A DNA stretch of 64,000 nucleotides, taken from contig DUNG01000005.1 of assembly GCA_012839475.1 (NCBI GenBank), positions 1 through 64,000 of the forward strand. The letters run 5' to 3'. Below, piece after piece: positions 1-7,758 of the stretch (position 1 is the first letter of the stretch; the number at the start of each line of letters is the position of its first letter). This DNA comes from Petrimonas sp. Lineage in GTDB: Bacteria > Bacteroidota > Bacteroidia > Bacteroidales > Dysgonomonadaceae. A program made the position numbers and the translations under genes. The notes under the pieces are model-generated. The model worked only from the letters and a program-made list of their open reading frames with translations, did no database searches and was not told the DNA's origin.

Positions 1-222
1 CCACTAAGGTACGATTAAAAGTCATAGTGAATATTATTTGAAGTTTGCTTATAATTTCGTTTCAATTCCACTAAGGTACGATTAAAAGCTTGGTATTATT
101 GATTAAAGCACCGTTACATTCGTGGTTTCAATTCCACTAAGGTACGATTAAAAGCGTCGATAATATTTTTTATCCCATTATCTAAAACTTTTGTTTCAAT
201 TCCACTAAGGTACGATTAAAAG
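1..222 (-). CRISPR. CRISPR array, leader-proximal end (4 repeats visible)
   Basis: Three complete 30-bp repeats (59-88, 125-154, 193-222) and the last 21 bases of a fourth (1-21) are identical where they overlap. On the + strand each begins GTTTCAATTCC and ends ACGATTAAAAG. Spacers are 37, 36 and 38 bp (22-58, 89-124, 155-192) and unrelated to each other. Read on the minus strand the repeat ends in ATTGAAAC, the usual 8-base 5' handle of Cas6-processed type I crRNAs. This means the array is transcribed leftward, away from cas2, with the youngest spacer at 155-192. The array continues past the left edge, so its total length is unknown. Confidence 0.97.
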
Positions 223-298
223 CCGTTAAGTAACGGCAAAAAAACGGCTGATATTCAGCTATATGATTTTATTAAGTAAACGTTTTTCGGAGTCAAAA

Positions 299-342
299 GT
301 TGTCGATGGTCAATAATAAAAAATGAACCGACCATCGACAAC
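299..342 (-). promoter_or_regulatory. perfect 13-bp inverted repeat in the CRISPR leader
   Basis: GTTGTCGATGGTC (299-311) and GACCATCGACAAC (330-342) are perfect reverse complements separated by 18 AT-rich bases. On the minus strand the stem is followed by TTTTGACT, so it could be a weak intrinsic terminator for the leftward cas operon. It also overlaps the expected start point of the leader promoter at 342-374, so it could be an operator or a structured 5' end of the pre-crRNA. Two smaller palindromes lie between it and the first repeat: CCGTTA-AG-TAACGG (223-236, touching the repeat) and GCTGA-TAT-TCAGC (247-259). The structure is certain; the function is inferred. Confidence 0.6.
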
Positions 343-374
343 TAATATAATGTTTTGATTTTCAATATGTCAAA
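342..374 (-). promoter_or_regulatory. candidate CRISPR leader promoter
   Basis: On the minus strand a TTTG (371-374, within TTTGACA) is followed after 21 bases by TATATTAG (342-349), a one-base-off match to the Bacteroidota TAnnTTTG box. It points into the array and lies in the AT-rich, gene-free stretch 223-434 between cas2 and the first repeat, where a leader belongs. Confidence 0.45.
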
Positions 375-434
375 GAGCTTTTTGTTTTGATTAATCATGC
401 AAATTGTATAAAAAAAGGAATGTTCGACAATCAA

Positions 435-698
435 TTATAAGAAATTGTCTATGCTACTTCGCTCTTTACCAATTATTTGCTTATCTAACCACTTTTCGCT
501 TCTACTCGAGAAAATAATCAGGCTATCGTTTTCTAAATCCATGATTTTCTCTGCTCTCAAAGATAATTCTTTTAGCTTAACCTCGGAAATTTCGCCTTCG
601 AAAACCGAGTTTTGTATCCAATTCAAGTATTTTCTGCATAGTTTGAGCATCTTGCCAACTCGTTTTTCGCCACAATCATAAACCAAAATCACGTACAT
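435..698 (-). CDS. cas2: CRISPR-associated endoribonuclease/integrase subunit Cas2
   Basis: An 87-residue protein, the normal size for Cas2. It opens with a hydrophobic beta strand ending in the conserved aspartate (VILVYD, Asp8). A second strand region carries the VFEGEI segment (about residues 32-37), as in the ferredoxin-fold Cas2 family. Cas2 forms the central dimer of the Cas1-Cas2 spacer integrase; the DNase/RNase activity reported for some members is not needed for integration. It starts four bases after cas1 ends and is the last gene before the leader, so it is surely co-transcribed with cas4 and cas1. Confidence 0.95.
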   Translation of the reverse strand: MYVILVYDCGEKRVGKMLKLCRKYLNWIQNSVFEGEISEVKLKELSLRAEKIMDLENDSLIIFSSRSEKWLDKQIIGKERSSIDNFL

Positions 699-702
699 AA
701 CT

Positions 703-1719
703 TTACCACCACATTTTAAAAGGTTTATACTCTTCCATTCCCAACAAATGCTTGCTAAGTTTGTAACACTCCAATTTTATCAAATGCTTATAACTTACTT
801 TTCTTTTTAATGAGCGATGTTGAATGGTCTCATTTAATCGGTCGTCGAAAGCCTTTACAAAAATCTTTTTCCCGGAAGGATTAAGTAAGCAGCGGTTTAA
901 TTTGCTTTCGAAGTGGCGTTCTTGCAACTCTCTTCTATTCAGTAATTTAAATATAACTCTATCTACTAAGATCGGCTTGAAAATCTCGGAAATATCCAAC
1001 GAAAGCGAGTAACGTCTTTCGCCCGGCGAGTGTAAATAACTGATCGTGGGATTGAGTTGCGTTTGATGTATGGCACGCAAACATTGGCTGTAGCACATCA
1101 TGTTCCCAAACGAAATAAGAGCGTTAACCTCGTTTTGCGGTGGCTGCTTGGTACGAGTACCCATTTCAAAATCGTTGATTATCAAATCAAAGCCTTCATA
1201 GTATATTTGCCTGATATTGCCTTCCAATCCCATCAACTCTTCCACGGATGTAGCAAATGGCAATTGCAATTCGTACTGCTCGATTTTTTCTATTAAAGCA
1301 TCCAAATCTTTACCGCGTGTGTTGTAATAACGTAGATTTTTAAGCATATTAAATGCGCCACCTTCAACAAATTTTCGGGCAAGCTCTATTCGCTTCTTTT
1401 TGTTTTGATGGGCTGATGTTTGTGCCAAAAGCATTTTGCCCGAAAGCAATCCGTCGCGAGGCATAAATGAACCGGTATAATTTTCGTAGTAATCGAAGAA
1501 GTGGACGGCTATTCCGTTTTGCCCCAAAAAGTTGTAAAGCGAACTGTTGGCATTGAGTGCGCCGAAAGCGTAAAACTCGGCAATATCTTCCACGGGTAAG
1601 TATCGTGGTTGTCCCTCCTGCTGATTTCCATTGCCATCTTCTTCCATTGGCGTGAAACGCAGCGTGTTGTCTTTGCGTTGAAGCGTACCGGGATTAAATA
1701 AATAATAGGTCTTTTTCAT
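703..1719 (-). CDS. cas1: CRISPR-associated endonuclease Cas1
   Basis: The spacer integrase of the locus, 338 residues from the ATG at 1719 (MKKTYYLF). That start makes an ATGA overlap with the cas4 stop and removes an unlikely basic 16-residue extension. The three metal-binding residues of the family are recognisable: Glu166 in LEGN, His230 in SYLHSPGE and Asp242 in SLDISEIF. The [16 protein letters not shown] stretch is highly typical of type I-B style Cas1. It works with Cas2 to insert prespacers at the leader-proximal repeat, and with Cas4 for PAM trimming. Confidence 0.97.
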   Translation of the reverse strand: MKKTYYLFNPGTLQRKDNTLRFTPMEEDGNGNQQEGQPRYLPVEDIAEFYAFGALNANSSLYNFLGQNGIAVHFFDYYENYTGSFMPRDGLLSGKMLLAQTSAHQNKKKRIELARKFVEGGAFNMLKNLRYYNTRGKDLDALIEKIEQYELQLPFATSVEELMGLEGNIRQIYYEGFDLIINDFEMGTRTKQPPQNEVNALISFGNMMCYSQCLRAIHQTQLNPTISYLHSPGERRYSLSLDISEIFKPILVDRVIFKLLNRRELQERHFESKLNRCLLNPSGKKIFVKAFDDRLNETIQHRSLKRKVSYKHLIKLECYKLSKHLLGMEEYKPFKMWW

Positions 1720-2228
1720 TCTTCTTCTTTCACGTAACAAAATTCGTAATAACTGCAACTTTTGCAAATTCTTGCATTGATAACAGGTGGACAGGTCTCC
1801 GATTCTACAATTTGCTCAATTTCTCTCTCCATCTTCTGGATTTTTGCACTGTCGTTATCGGAAAGTGTAACCCGGGCTGTATGTCGCAAAGTGGGGTATT
1901 CTAAAATTCCTGAAACACCCTCTATACCTGTTTGTTCCAACACGTATATGTAGTATTTCACTTGCCACTCGTGCGCTCTTTCTATTTTATTGGAACGTTT
2001 TATCTCGTGAATAACCTTGTTGCGAGCATCAAAAAAGTCGATTTTTATACCGCCCATTTCTAACTCTTCGTATCGTTCCGATCGTTGTGGATATGTCGTT
2101 TCTTGAATTAGCTTACCGTCATAAACCAAATCGGAAGTGTGTTCCATGTTTAGCCCATTGGCGAAAAGCCAAAGTTTCCGCTTACAGACTTGATAGTAGT
2201 TGAAGTGAGTCCCGGTGATGTTCATCAT
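1716..2228 (-). CDS. cas4: CRISPR-associated exonuclease Cas4
   Basis: A 170-residue RecB-family nuclease. It has the four iron-sulfur cysteines of Cas4 (Cys15 in VCKRKLW; Cys155, Cys158 and Cys164 in [10 protein letters not shown]). The nuclease core is also visible: KIDFFD, the E-x-K of HEIKRS, and QVKYYIYVL corresponding to the QxxxY motif. Cas4 processes prespacers and selects the PAM before integration by Cas1-Cas2. Two adjacent ATG codons (2228, 2225) can start it. It overlaps cas1 by four bases and is separated from cas3 by the AbiE insertion, so the adaptation genes form their own cluster. Confidence 0.95.
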   Translation of the reverse strand: MMNITGTHFNYYQVCKRKLWLFANGLNMEHTSDLVYDGKLIQETTYPQRSERYEELEMGGIKIDFFDARNKVIHEIKRSNKIERAHEWQVKYYIYVLEQTGIEGVSGILEYPTLRHTARVTLSDNDSAKIQKMEREIEQIVESETCPPVINARICKSCSYYEFCYVKEEE

Positions 2229-2237
2229 CTCTTTAAG

Positions 2238-2354
2238 TTAATGAAATAAAGGTTCTAAAATCTGTTTCATTGCAGGACGGTTTTTGTAAGTGTTAAGCAG
2301 CTCTTCTTTCAATGATTTTTCAGTAAAAAGATGCTCATAGAGCGGGGTGTTGTT
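2238..2354 (-). pseudogene. 38-codon open relic of an unknown gene upstream of cas4
   Basis: Between abiEii and cas4 the minus strand carries an open frame of 38 codons ending in TAA (2238-2240), with a stop immediately upstream (2355-2357). The translation has a natural, charged protein composition (PLYEHLFTEKSLKEELL, then NRPAMKQILEPLFH). It begins without a start codon and looks like the C-terminal end of a longer protein, cut off on its upstream side. It may be what was left of the gene that originally preceded cas4 when the AbiE segment arrived. I do not recognise the family. Confidence 0.35.
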
Positions 2355-2383
2355 TTAGAATAAATTTGGACATGGAGTTTTGT

Positions 2384-3247
2384 TTATTTCCACTTAATTG
2401 ATTTACAAACATTTTTAAGTTCCATTACAACCTTTTCAAATGATGGTAACTGATATTCAGCCAAATGTCCTGATAAACTGTTGTTCCACGCTTTCTGAAC
2501 TTTAGCTAACTCGGAATGCATAAAAAAATCGTCCGGCGAATTAAATTTTATTGCCTTAAAGGTACATTTCTTATGAAAGGTTTCAGCAATTACTTTACCA
2601 GTGCTTTCATCCAAATTTTTAGTTAGAAACCATAAGTCGTAATAATCGCGTGGTGCAGGATAGCTTCTTTGCAACAAGGCTCGAAATTTTTCTGCAATGA
2701 TTTCAATTAACGAATAGCATGGAATATTAACTTCCGGTATTAAGGCCCTGTCGGAGTAATTGTGAAATATCTTTCTGATAACAGGTTTATTAACAACAGT
2801 TTCATAGAAAATTATTTCTATCTTTATTTCAGTTAACCAACGATTGCTTGGCGGTGGTGGATGATTCTTCTTGTGATTTGCACCCCAAAATCGGATGTGT
2901 GTTTCATAACCTACAACCTTGTCATTCCTATGTTTTGGTATAACATTGATTTTAGAAAACAGTATTCCGATATTCTGCGTAATTGAATTGCAAACATTCT
3001 GCAAAATTTTGTTTGTAATCGGATAATCCGGATTGACCAATGTAAAGTCCAAATCTTCCGAGAATCGGTAATCATCAAAATAACATTTTTTCAAACAGGT
3101 ACCTCCTTTAAATACCAAATTGTCTTTTGCCCAATTTTGATTAAACAATTCTCCCAAGAAATGACCTAAAACCCAGTCTTTATCAATGGTAGAAGGTGGG
3201 ACGCCAGTCGATTCGGCTTTTTTAAATATTTCGCTTTGCAATATCAT
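2384..3247 (-). CDS. abiEii: AbiEii/AbiGii-family nucleotidyltransferase toxin
   Basis: Toxin of a type IV toxin-antitoxin system, 287 residues. It shows the nucleotidyltransferase signature near residue 45: FKGGTCLKK, then RFSEDLDFTL, which matches the family's KGGT...DLD catalytic core. Further downstream, SLIEIIAEKFRALLQR and PAPRDYYDLWFL are typical of AbiEii. The ATG at 3247 overlaps the antitoxin stop (TGATG), the tight coupling seen in abiE pairs; a TTG one codon earlier is possible. AbiE systems block phage growth and stabilise DNA, with the nucleotidyltransferase arresting growth. Here the pair is lodged inside a cas operon. Confidence 0.93.
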   Translation of the reverse strand: MILQSEIFKKAESTGVPPSTIDKDWVLGHFLGELFNQNWAKDNLVFKGGTCLKKCYFDDYRFSEDLDFTLVNPDYPITNKILQNVCNSITQNIGILFSKINVIPKHRNDKVVGYETHIRFWGANHKKNHPPPPSNRWLTEIKIEIIFYETVVNKPVIRKIFHNYSDRALIPEVNIPCYSLIEIIAEKFRALLQRSYPAPRDYYDLWFLTKNLDESTGKVIAETFHKKCTFKAIKFNSPDDFFMHSELAKVQKAWNNSLSGHLAEYQLPSFEKVVMELKNVCKSIKWK

Positions 3248-4026
3248 CAATACATGTTTTTTATCATGCCCAGCAAATCATTGCGGCTAATATTAAGTCG
3301 AATGCGCCATTTGCTTACAAATTCACCTTTGTTGAGTCCCATCGGGTCAATTAGGGTATATCTTTGATTAAGTATTTTCAACACCTGTTCCCTGAAACGT
3401 GAAAATCCTTTCATCTCGAATAGCTCCGACAAAAAAGCCAATCGCTTCAGAACCGATAAATTTCCCATTTTCATGCCATATTCAAATAAACGGGTACTGC
3501 TTATCTTTGCATGATAAAACGCTCTTATAAGTTCTTCATAACCTCCTGAGTATTGTGGCAAATCAAAGCAATCAAGCAATGTTTTTTCTGTATCGGTAAT
3601 ACGAAACTCTCCATTACCGTAACCAAGCGTAGTAATTCCACAAATCTTCTTCGGCTTTACTTTGACAAACTTGTAACGGACCCCGAAAACTTCTTTATCT
3701 CTCTTGCTGTGAATTGATTGTAAATATACAATATTGGGAATTTGCTCGGTAAGTCCGTGAAGGTTCAGGGCTGACCAATAAGCAACAGCACTCTCTTTGA
3801 GCATTGCTGTTCCTATTACATACGGATCACGGAAGTTACGAACGACATACAAACCCTTCTCTATCATTGATAATTGTCCATCTCTCACCAAAATTCTTAA
3901 AGAGTTCTTAAGCTCTGGATACGTTTTCCCTGTCAACTGCATTATCCTATCTAAACTCGCAATTGATAGTTCGTTATCAACCAGCTTGTTAATTATATAG
4001 GAGCCAGTATGTATATTAGTATTCAT
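3247..4026 (-). CDS. abiEi: AbiEi-family antitoxin/transcriptional repressor
   Basis: A 259-residue antitoxin. The N-terminal part is a winged-helix region (about residues 14-65, with LDRIMQLTG and LRILVRDGQLSMIEKGLYVV). It is followed by AVAYWSALNLHGLTEQIP and RITDTEKTLLDCFDLPQYSGG, which are hallmarks of AbiEi. Family members neutralise AbiEii without stable binding and repress their own promoter through inverted repeats. A matching inverted repeat sits at 4045-4065, 19 bases upstream of the start. The gene is complete and coupled to abiEii, so the module is likely active. Confidence 0.92.
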   Translation of the reverse strand: MNTNIHTGSYIINKLVDNELSIASLDRIMQLTGKTYPELKNSLRILVRDGQLSMIEKGLYVVRNFRDPYVIGTAMLKESAVAYWSALNLHGLTEQIPNIVYLQSIHSKRDKEVFGVRYKFVKVKPKKICGITTLGYGNGEFRITDTEKTLLDCFDLPQYSGGYEELIRAFYHAKISSTRLFEYGMKMGNLSVLKRLAFLSELFEMKGFSRFREQVLKILNQRYTLIDPMGLNKGEFVSKWRIRLNISRNDLLGMIKNMY

Positions 4027-4044
4027 TTTCTAAAAAACACAATT

Positions 4045-4074
4045 ACCTTTAGTGTGATTAAAGGTGCAAATATA
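4045..4074 (-). promoter_or_regulatory. abiE promoter -7 box and candidate AbiEi operator
   Basis: TATATTTG on the minus strand (4067-4074) matches the Bacteroidota -7 box. Just downstream, overlapping the expected start point, are ACCTTTA (4045-4051) and TAAAGGT (4059-4065), a perfect 7-bp inverted repeat with a 7-base centre. AbiEi proteins are known to repress abiE through inverted repeats in the promoter, so this is the natural candidate operator. No clear -33 TTTG is visible. Confidence 0.6.
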
Positions 4075-4175
4075 ATACCTTTTGTTTAATGAAAAGTTAT
4101 AAAGTCTGTTTAATAGGTACGTTTTCAAAATTAATTTATACTATACGTTGCTTCAATTTTTTTAATTGTGCTGTC

Positions 4176-4529
4176 TTAATACTGCTCCCACATATCTCCA
4201 AACTCGTAAGTAAACCCACAAGCTGTTTCGGGCAATGTTATCATCAGATCGGCAAGCAGATCAGGCGAAGGCTTTAAGGCTCTAAAGTCTGAAATCGCTT
4301 TTTTACAAACCGAAAATCGTATTTTAGGATTCAATGACTTGGTATCGGGATAAAACATCTGAATTATAATTTTGTGATACTTCTCAAGAATTTCCTTTTC
4401 GTTGGGATTGAGATAATACTCCATAAACACCCTTGCCGGTTTCACGTTGTCGTATATCTGCAATACCAAATCAATTGTCTGTTCCTTGGTAAGTGTTTGG
4501 AAATGTTGTTTTAGTGTGGATTTGGGCAT
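4176..4529 (-). CDS. DUF6155-like protein, probably truncated at the C-terminus
   Basis: A 117-residue protein that starts MPKSTLKQHF and contains LNPKIRFSVCKKAISDFRALKP and FTYEFGDMWEQY. This resembles the DUF6155 family of Bacteroidota as I recall it, whose members run longer. After the TAA stop the same frame continues for 14 plausible codons (DSTIKKIEATYSIN) before the next stop. The gene therefore appears cut by a nonsense change or by the adjoining insertion. It begins 41 bases after cas3 ends. A function is not known to me; it could be a passenger that arrived with AbiE or an ancient accessory. Confidence 0.6.
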   Translation of the reverse strand: MPKSTLKQHFQTLTKEQTIDLVLQIYDNVKPARVFMEYYLNPNEKEILEKYHKIIIQMFYPDTKSLNPKIRFSVCKKAISDFRALKPSPDLLADLMITLPETACGFTYEFGDMWEQY

Positions 4530-4570
4530 TGAGCTACATTATGATTAAAATCGATAAATTATTTCTATGT

Positions 4571-6826
4571 TTACAAAAACACACTTTCCTCATTAAATGT
4601 GACGCCTTTTATATTGTTGTAAAAACCTTTACGAATAACATACAGGGTTTCTGTTTCATCTTTGATCTTTATGTTTTCCACATCAATCATATGATTTTTT
4701 CTCCCTTTTTCTATTAAGTATAGAGGTAATTCTAGTGAGTTTTTTATTTTCCAACTTTGAAATTCCAAGTAATTACAGAAGTAGCTATGATCTGGTTTCT
4801 TAACAAAAACCGTGTCTTGTGGTGCAATATTTCTACTTTTCCAATGATTGGTTGTTGAGTCATCAGTAGCCACCACTTGCATCGGATTAATAAGCCAATT
4901 GTATTTAAAATGTTCTTTCAGCATTTGCGAGTTTGTCATTGCATTGTTAGAAAATTCACTTTCATCAGAGTAAACTTGGTTAAGTAATCCTACTAATTCC
5001 CCTGCACTGTATTTGGTTTTCGTTAATAGTTCTTTGGTTTTGACTATGGCTTTACAAGGTACCCATGTTTTTTCTTTTAAATTATATTCTCCATAAGGTG
5101 CCGGATACAATGAACCGTTTTTTTGGGGAATTAACAAATGCAATTCTCCTATCTTTGATTTGTCAAATCTGCATAATCTCCCAGCACGCTGAGTCAATCT
5201 ATCAATTGGACAAAGCTCGGAAATCATTAAATCTGCACTTATATTAATACTCATTTCTCCTATTTGAGTAAGAATGGTAATTCCTTGTGCACAATTGTTT
5301 TCCCATGCGCTTTTTCCCAATGAATCAATAAGCTCTTGCTCTTTGTCTTTCTTATGTGGCTCAGTAAATCTACTATGATACAGCATAGGTTTTATGCCTC
5401 GTTTTTCAAACCATTGATATAACTTTATAGCTTTATCTACGGTATTAATGTAAATTATTGCTGTTCCTTTATCAATACAGAGATTTAACAAGTCTTCTAT
5501 TTCAGAAAACTCTGAATACTTTTTAATTGTTTTTATTTCAAATCTGTCTCTGTGATTATCAGTTGTATCTTCAATTATTTTATCAATTTTATATCCAATG
5601 CCACGATAAGTAGGTAAGATTGACTCTGGTAATGAGGCACTCATTAAAAGTATTGGTACATTCCAATATTTTAAAATCTCAAGAAGTACCAGAATATTAG
5701 CTTGTGTAAAGTCATCATAAAAATCTGCTTCATCAATTACAAGGCAAGAATTTGCTAAATTAAACAAAATCAGGTGATGATCTTCTCTTGTTAAAGTCAA
5801 TGCTATCAATAAATGATCTATTGTACATACTGTTATTGGCGTTTGAAGTAAACGGGCAAATTCATGAAATTTTTCAGCTGTTCTTTTATTTATTATACCA
5901 GCATCAACCTGTTCTTGAAACTTAGTAAACCATGCGCTAGAATGATACAAACCGGTATCAGATAAGCTTTCAGCCACATTGATAGCTAGGGCATTAGATG
6001 TAAAGCGAGTGGGCATGGCAATTATTAAGCGATCTGCCCTTTTAGATTCAATTTGCTTTTGTGCCCACAATAAAGACGCATCTGTTTTCCCTGAACCTGT
6101 TGGTGCACGAACTAATAATAAATCATCGTTCCTCCAATGTTTTTCAATCAGTTTCTGAGCACCTCTTTTTTCACTATGTGGAAATTTATAGTTGAAATTA
6201 GACAATTCTGGAACATAACTTCCCTCTTCTTTTGCGCTTGCCCTGTGATCTGCTAATTGAAGTAGTCCCCTAATCCCTGAAAATTCATAGTGAGTTTTCG
6301 CTGTTAGTTCCAATGTCCTTTCCTTGTAACTTTCAATTTTGAATTTTTTCCAAAAACACTTAAACCCTTCGCTTATCCATCTATTTTCAAAATTTTCACC
6401 TAACTTTCCATGATGTGCAGCAATGGCAACTTGTATAGGTGACGGCAGAGTTTTATTTTTTAAAAGAGAGTAAAACTCGTGGCGGACAGCAGCTTTTCGA
6501 ATATGCTTGCCAGCATCTTCTTCTGTTGCGTACTCTGTGAAGCTCCTTCCGTTGTTTAATCGTTGCCAGTTTAGAAATTCTTCATAGTCTTTTTGACATG
6601 CAGATTGCCATTTTTTTGATAGTTCTTTACCTGCATCGTGAAACTGACAAGCTAGTTCTACTCTTTTTTTTAAGCTTTTCCCGGTAAGTTTGTTGTATTT
6701 GTTTGTTGTTGTTGGAATATTTTTTAGCAATAACAGACCTTCTGATATAACATTTTGACTATGTGTATCGAGTGTAATACCAGAAGGTTTTGCCAAAATA
6801 GGGTGTTTGAATTTACTCACCTCCAA
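4571..6826 (-). CDS. cas3: CRISPR-associated helicase/nuclease Cas3 (HD + DExH)
   Basis: The 751-residue effector nuclease-helicase that degrades target DNA after Cascade binding. The N-terminal HD nuclease domain has its metal ligands at His22, His63-Asp64 (QFHDAGKE), a histidine near 116 (VRHEFYSLL) and a His-His pair near 136 (AAHHGKLG). The superfamily 2 helicase follows, with RAPTGSGKT (motif I, about residue 240), LVIDEADFYDDF (motif II), LMSASLP (motif III) and LTQRAGRLCR (motif VI). Both domains look complete, so interference is plausible. The start overlaps the end of cas7 by 14 bases. Confidence 0.96.
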   Translation of the reverse strand: MEVSKFKHPILAKPSGITLDTHSQNVISEGLLLLKNIPTTTNKYNKLTGKSLKKRVELACQFHDAGKELSKKWQSACQKDYEEFLNWQRLNNGRSFTEYATEEDAGKHIRKAAVRHEFYSLLKNKTLPSPIQVAIAAHHGKLGENFENRWISEGFKCFWKKFKIESYKERTLELTAKTHYEFSGIRGLLQLADHRASAKEEGSYVPELSNFNYKFPHSEKRGAQKLIEKHWRNDDLLLVRAPTGSGKTDASLLWAQKQIESKRADRLIIAMPTRFTSNALAINVAESLSDTGLYHSSAWFTKFQEQVDAGIINKRTAEKFHEFARLLQTPITVCTIDHLLIALTLTREDHHLILFNLANSCLVIDEADFYDDFTQANILVLLEILKYWNVPILLMSASLPESILPTYRGIGYKIDKIIEDTTDNHRDRFEIKTIKKYSEFSEIEDLLNLCIDKGTAIIYINTVDKAIKLYQWFEKRGIKPMLYHSRFTEPHKKDKEQELIDSLGKSAWENNCAQGITILTQIGEMSINISADLMISELCPIDRLTQRAGRLCRFDKSKIGELHLLIPQKNGSLYPAPYGEYNLKEKTWVPCKAIVKTKELLTKTKYSAGELVGLLNQVYSDESEFSNNAMTNSQMLKEHFKYNWLINPMQVVATDDSTTNHWKSRNIAPQDTVFVKKPDHSYFCNYLEFQSWKIKNSLELPLYLIEKGRKNHMIDVENIKIKDETETLYVIRKGFYNNIKGVTFNEESVFL

Positions 6827-7736
6827 ATGCTTTTTGGAACGTTACAATCTCTCCATTATCTGACGGGTCGAATAAGGTGTTTTCACTATTTTGTAGAAAT
6901 TCTATTGCTTTATTGTATGCTTTATACACACTATTTTCTGTTGTATCATCTCCGAAAAAACAAACAGCTCCTCTATTATTGAGTTCATCTAGAATGTTTT
7001 TTCTTTCCTGATCTCCGGCAACGAAATATCTACTTGCTTTACGGCTTAAAATTGTATCGAAAATAATTAATACTTTTTTTGGTTCTCCGCTAACCGCATT
7101 ACGAGCTTGACTTGCATAATCATTCATTGATTTTGTGGCTTCAAGATAAAGTCTTACTCTTCGCTTTCGTTCATCGTCATCAGCGTGTTTAAAATATTGT
7201 GTTTCAATGTTGAAACTATTCTCATATTTAAATCCCTTGGAGATGCTTAATGCACTTATATCAAGAAAAAAATTCATATGCATTATGTCTTTTTGACTAA
7301 ATTCTTTAGTTGCAAGTGCTTGCTCTTTTGCATCATCAGATTCATTCAAACGAATACGAACCAATAAGTCGCGCCCAATTTCACTTTCATCGATGGCAAC
7401 AGCAGGTGTTACTGATAAAGGAGAAGTTCTTCTTCCGGAATAATCTCCTTTTGAAGGATGCATAAATCCTCCCATATCTGCACGTAAGTCTTTTTCTATT
7501 TGATTGCTAATGCCATCTCCATTTGAAACAAATGTGTCTCCCTTGTTTGGATCAGAAAAATTCAGACGATCCATTGCCGAAAAAAGCACATGGCGCTGCA
7601 TCTGACCTGAAATATATACACGTCCATCGGGTCTTCTTTTAATTGAAGACGCATTGCCTAATAATTTTTCACCACCATTGGCTATGTGATTTTCGAACGG
7701 AGCCAAAGCCGATACTAAAATTCCTTTAATTACCAT
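6813..7736 (-). CDS. cas7: Cascade backbone subunit Cas7 (DevR/Csp1 type)
   Basis: A 307-residue RAMP-fold protein that would polymerise along the crRNA spacer. It starts MVIKGILVSALAPFENH and has SSIKRRPDGRVYISGQMQRHVLF, DLRADMGGFM and RRTSPLSVTPAVA, all characteristic of the DevR/Cst2/Csp1 branch of Cas7. The DLRADMGGF block is what I associate with the PGING variant first described in Porphyromonas. It lies 22 bases after cas8 and overlaps cas3, in one effector operon. The assignment to Cas7 is firm; the exact variant name is less so. Confidence 0.93.
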   Translation of the reverse strand: MVIKGILVSALAPFENHIANGGEKLLGNASSIKRRPDGRVYISGQMQRHVLFSAMDRLNFSDPNKGDTFVSNGDGISNQIEKDLRADMGGFMHPSKGDYSGRRTSPLSVTPAVAIDESEIGRDLLVRIRLNESDDAKEQALATKEFSQKDIMHMNFFLDISALSISKGFKYENSFNIETQYFKHADDDERKRRVRLYLEATKSMNDYASQARNAVSGEPKKVLIIFDTILSRKASRYFVAGDQERKNILDELNNRGAVCFFGDDTTENSVYKAYNKAIEFLQNSENTLFDPSDNGEIVTFQKAFGGE

Positions 7737-7758
7737 GTTATTCTGTTTTTAAAATTGT

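Noticed and set aside
4571-6826. cas3 being disrupted by the AbiE insertion
   Set aside because: The HD and helicase motifs through motif VI and a normal-length C-terminal region are all present, so cas3 appears intact.
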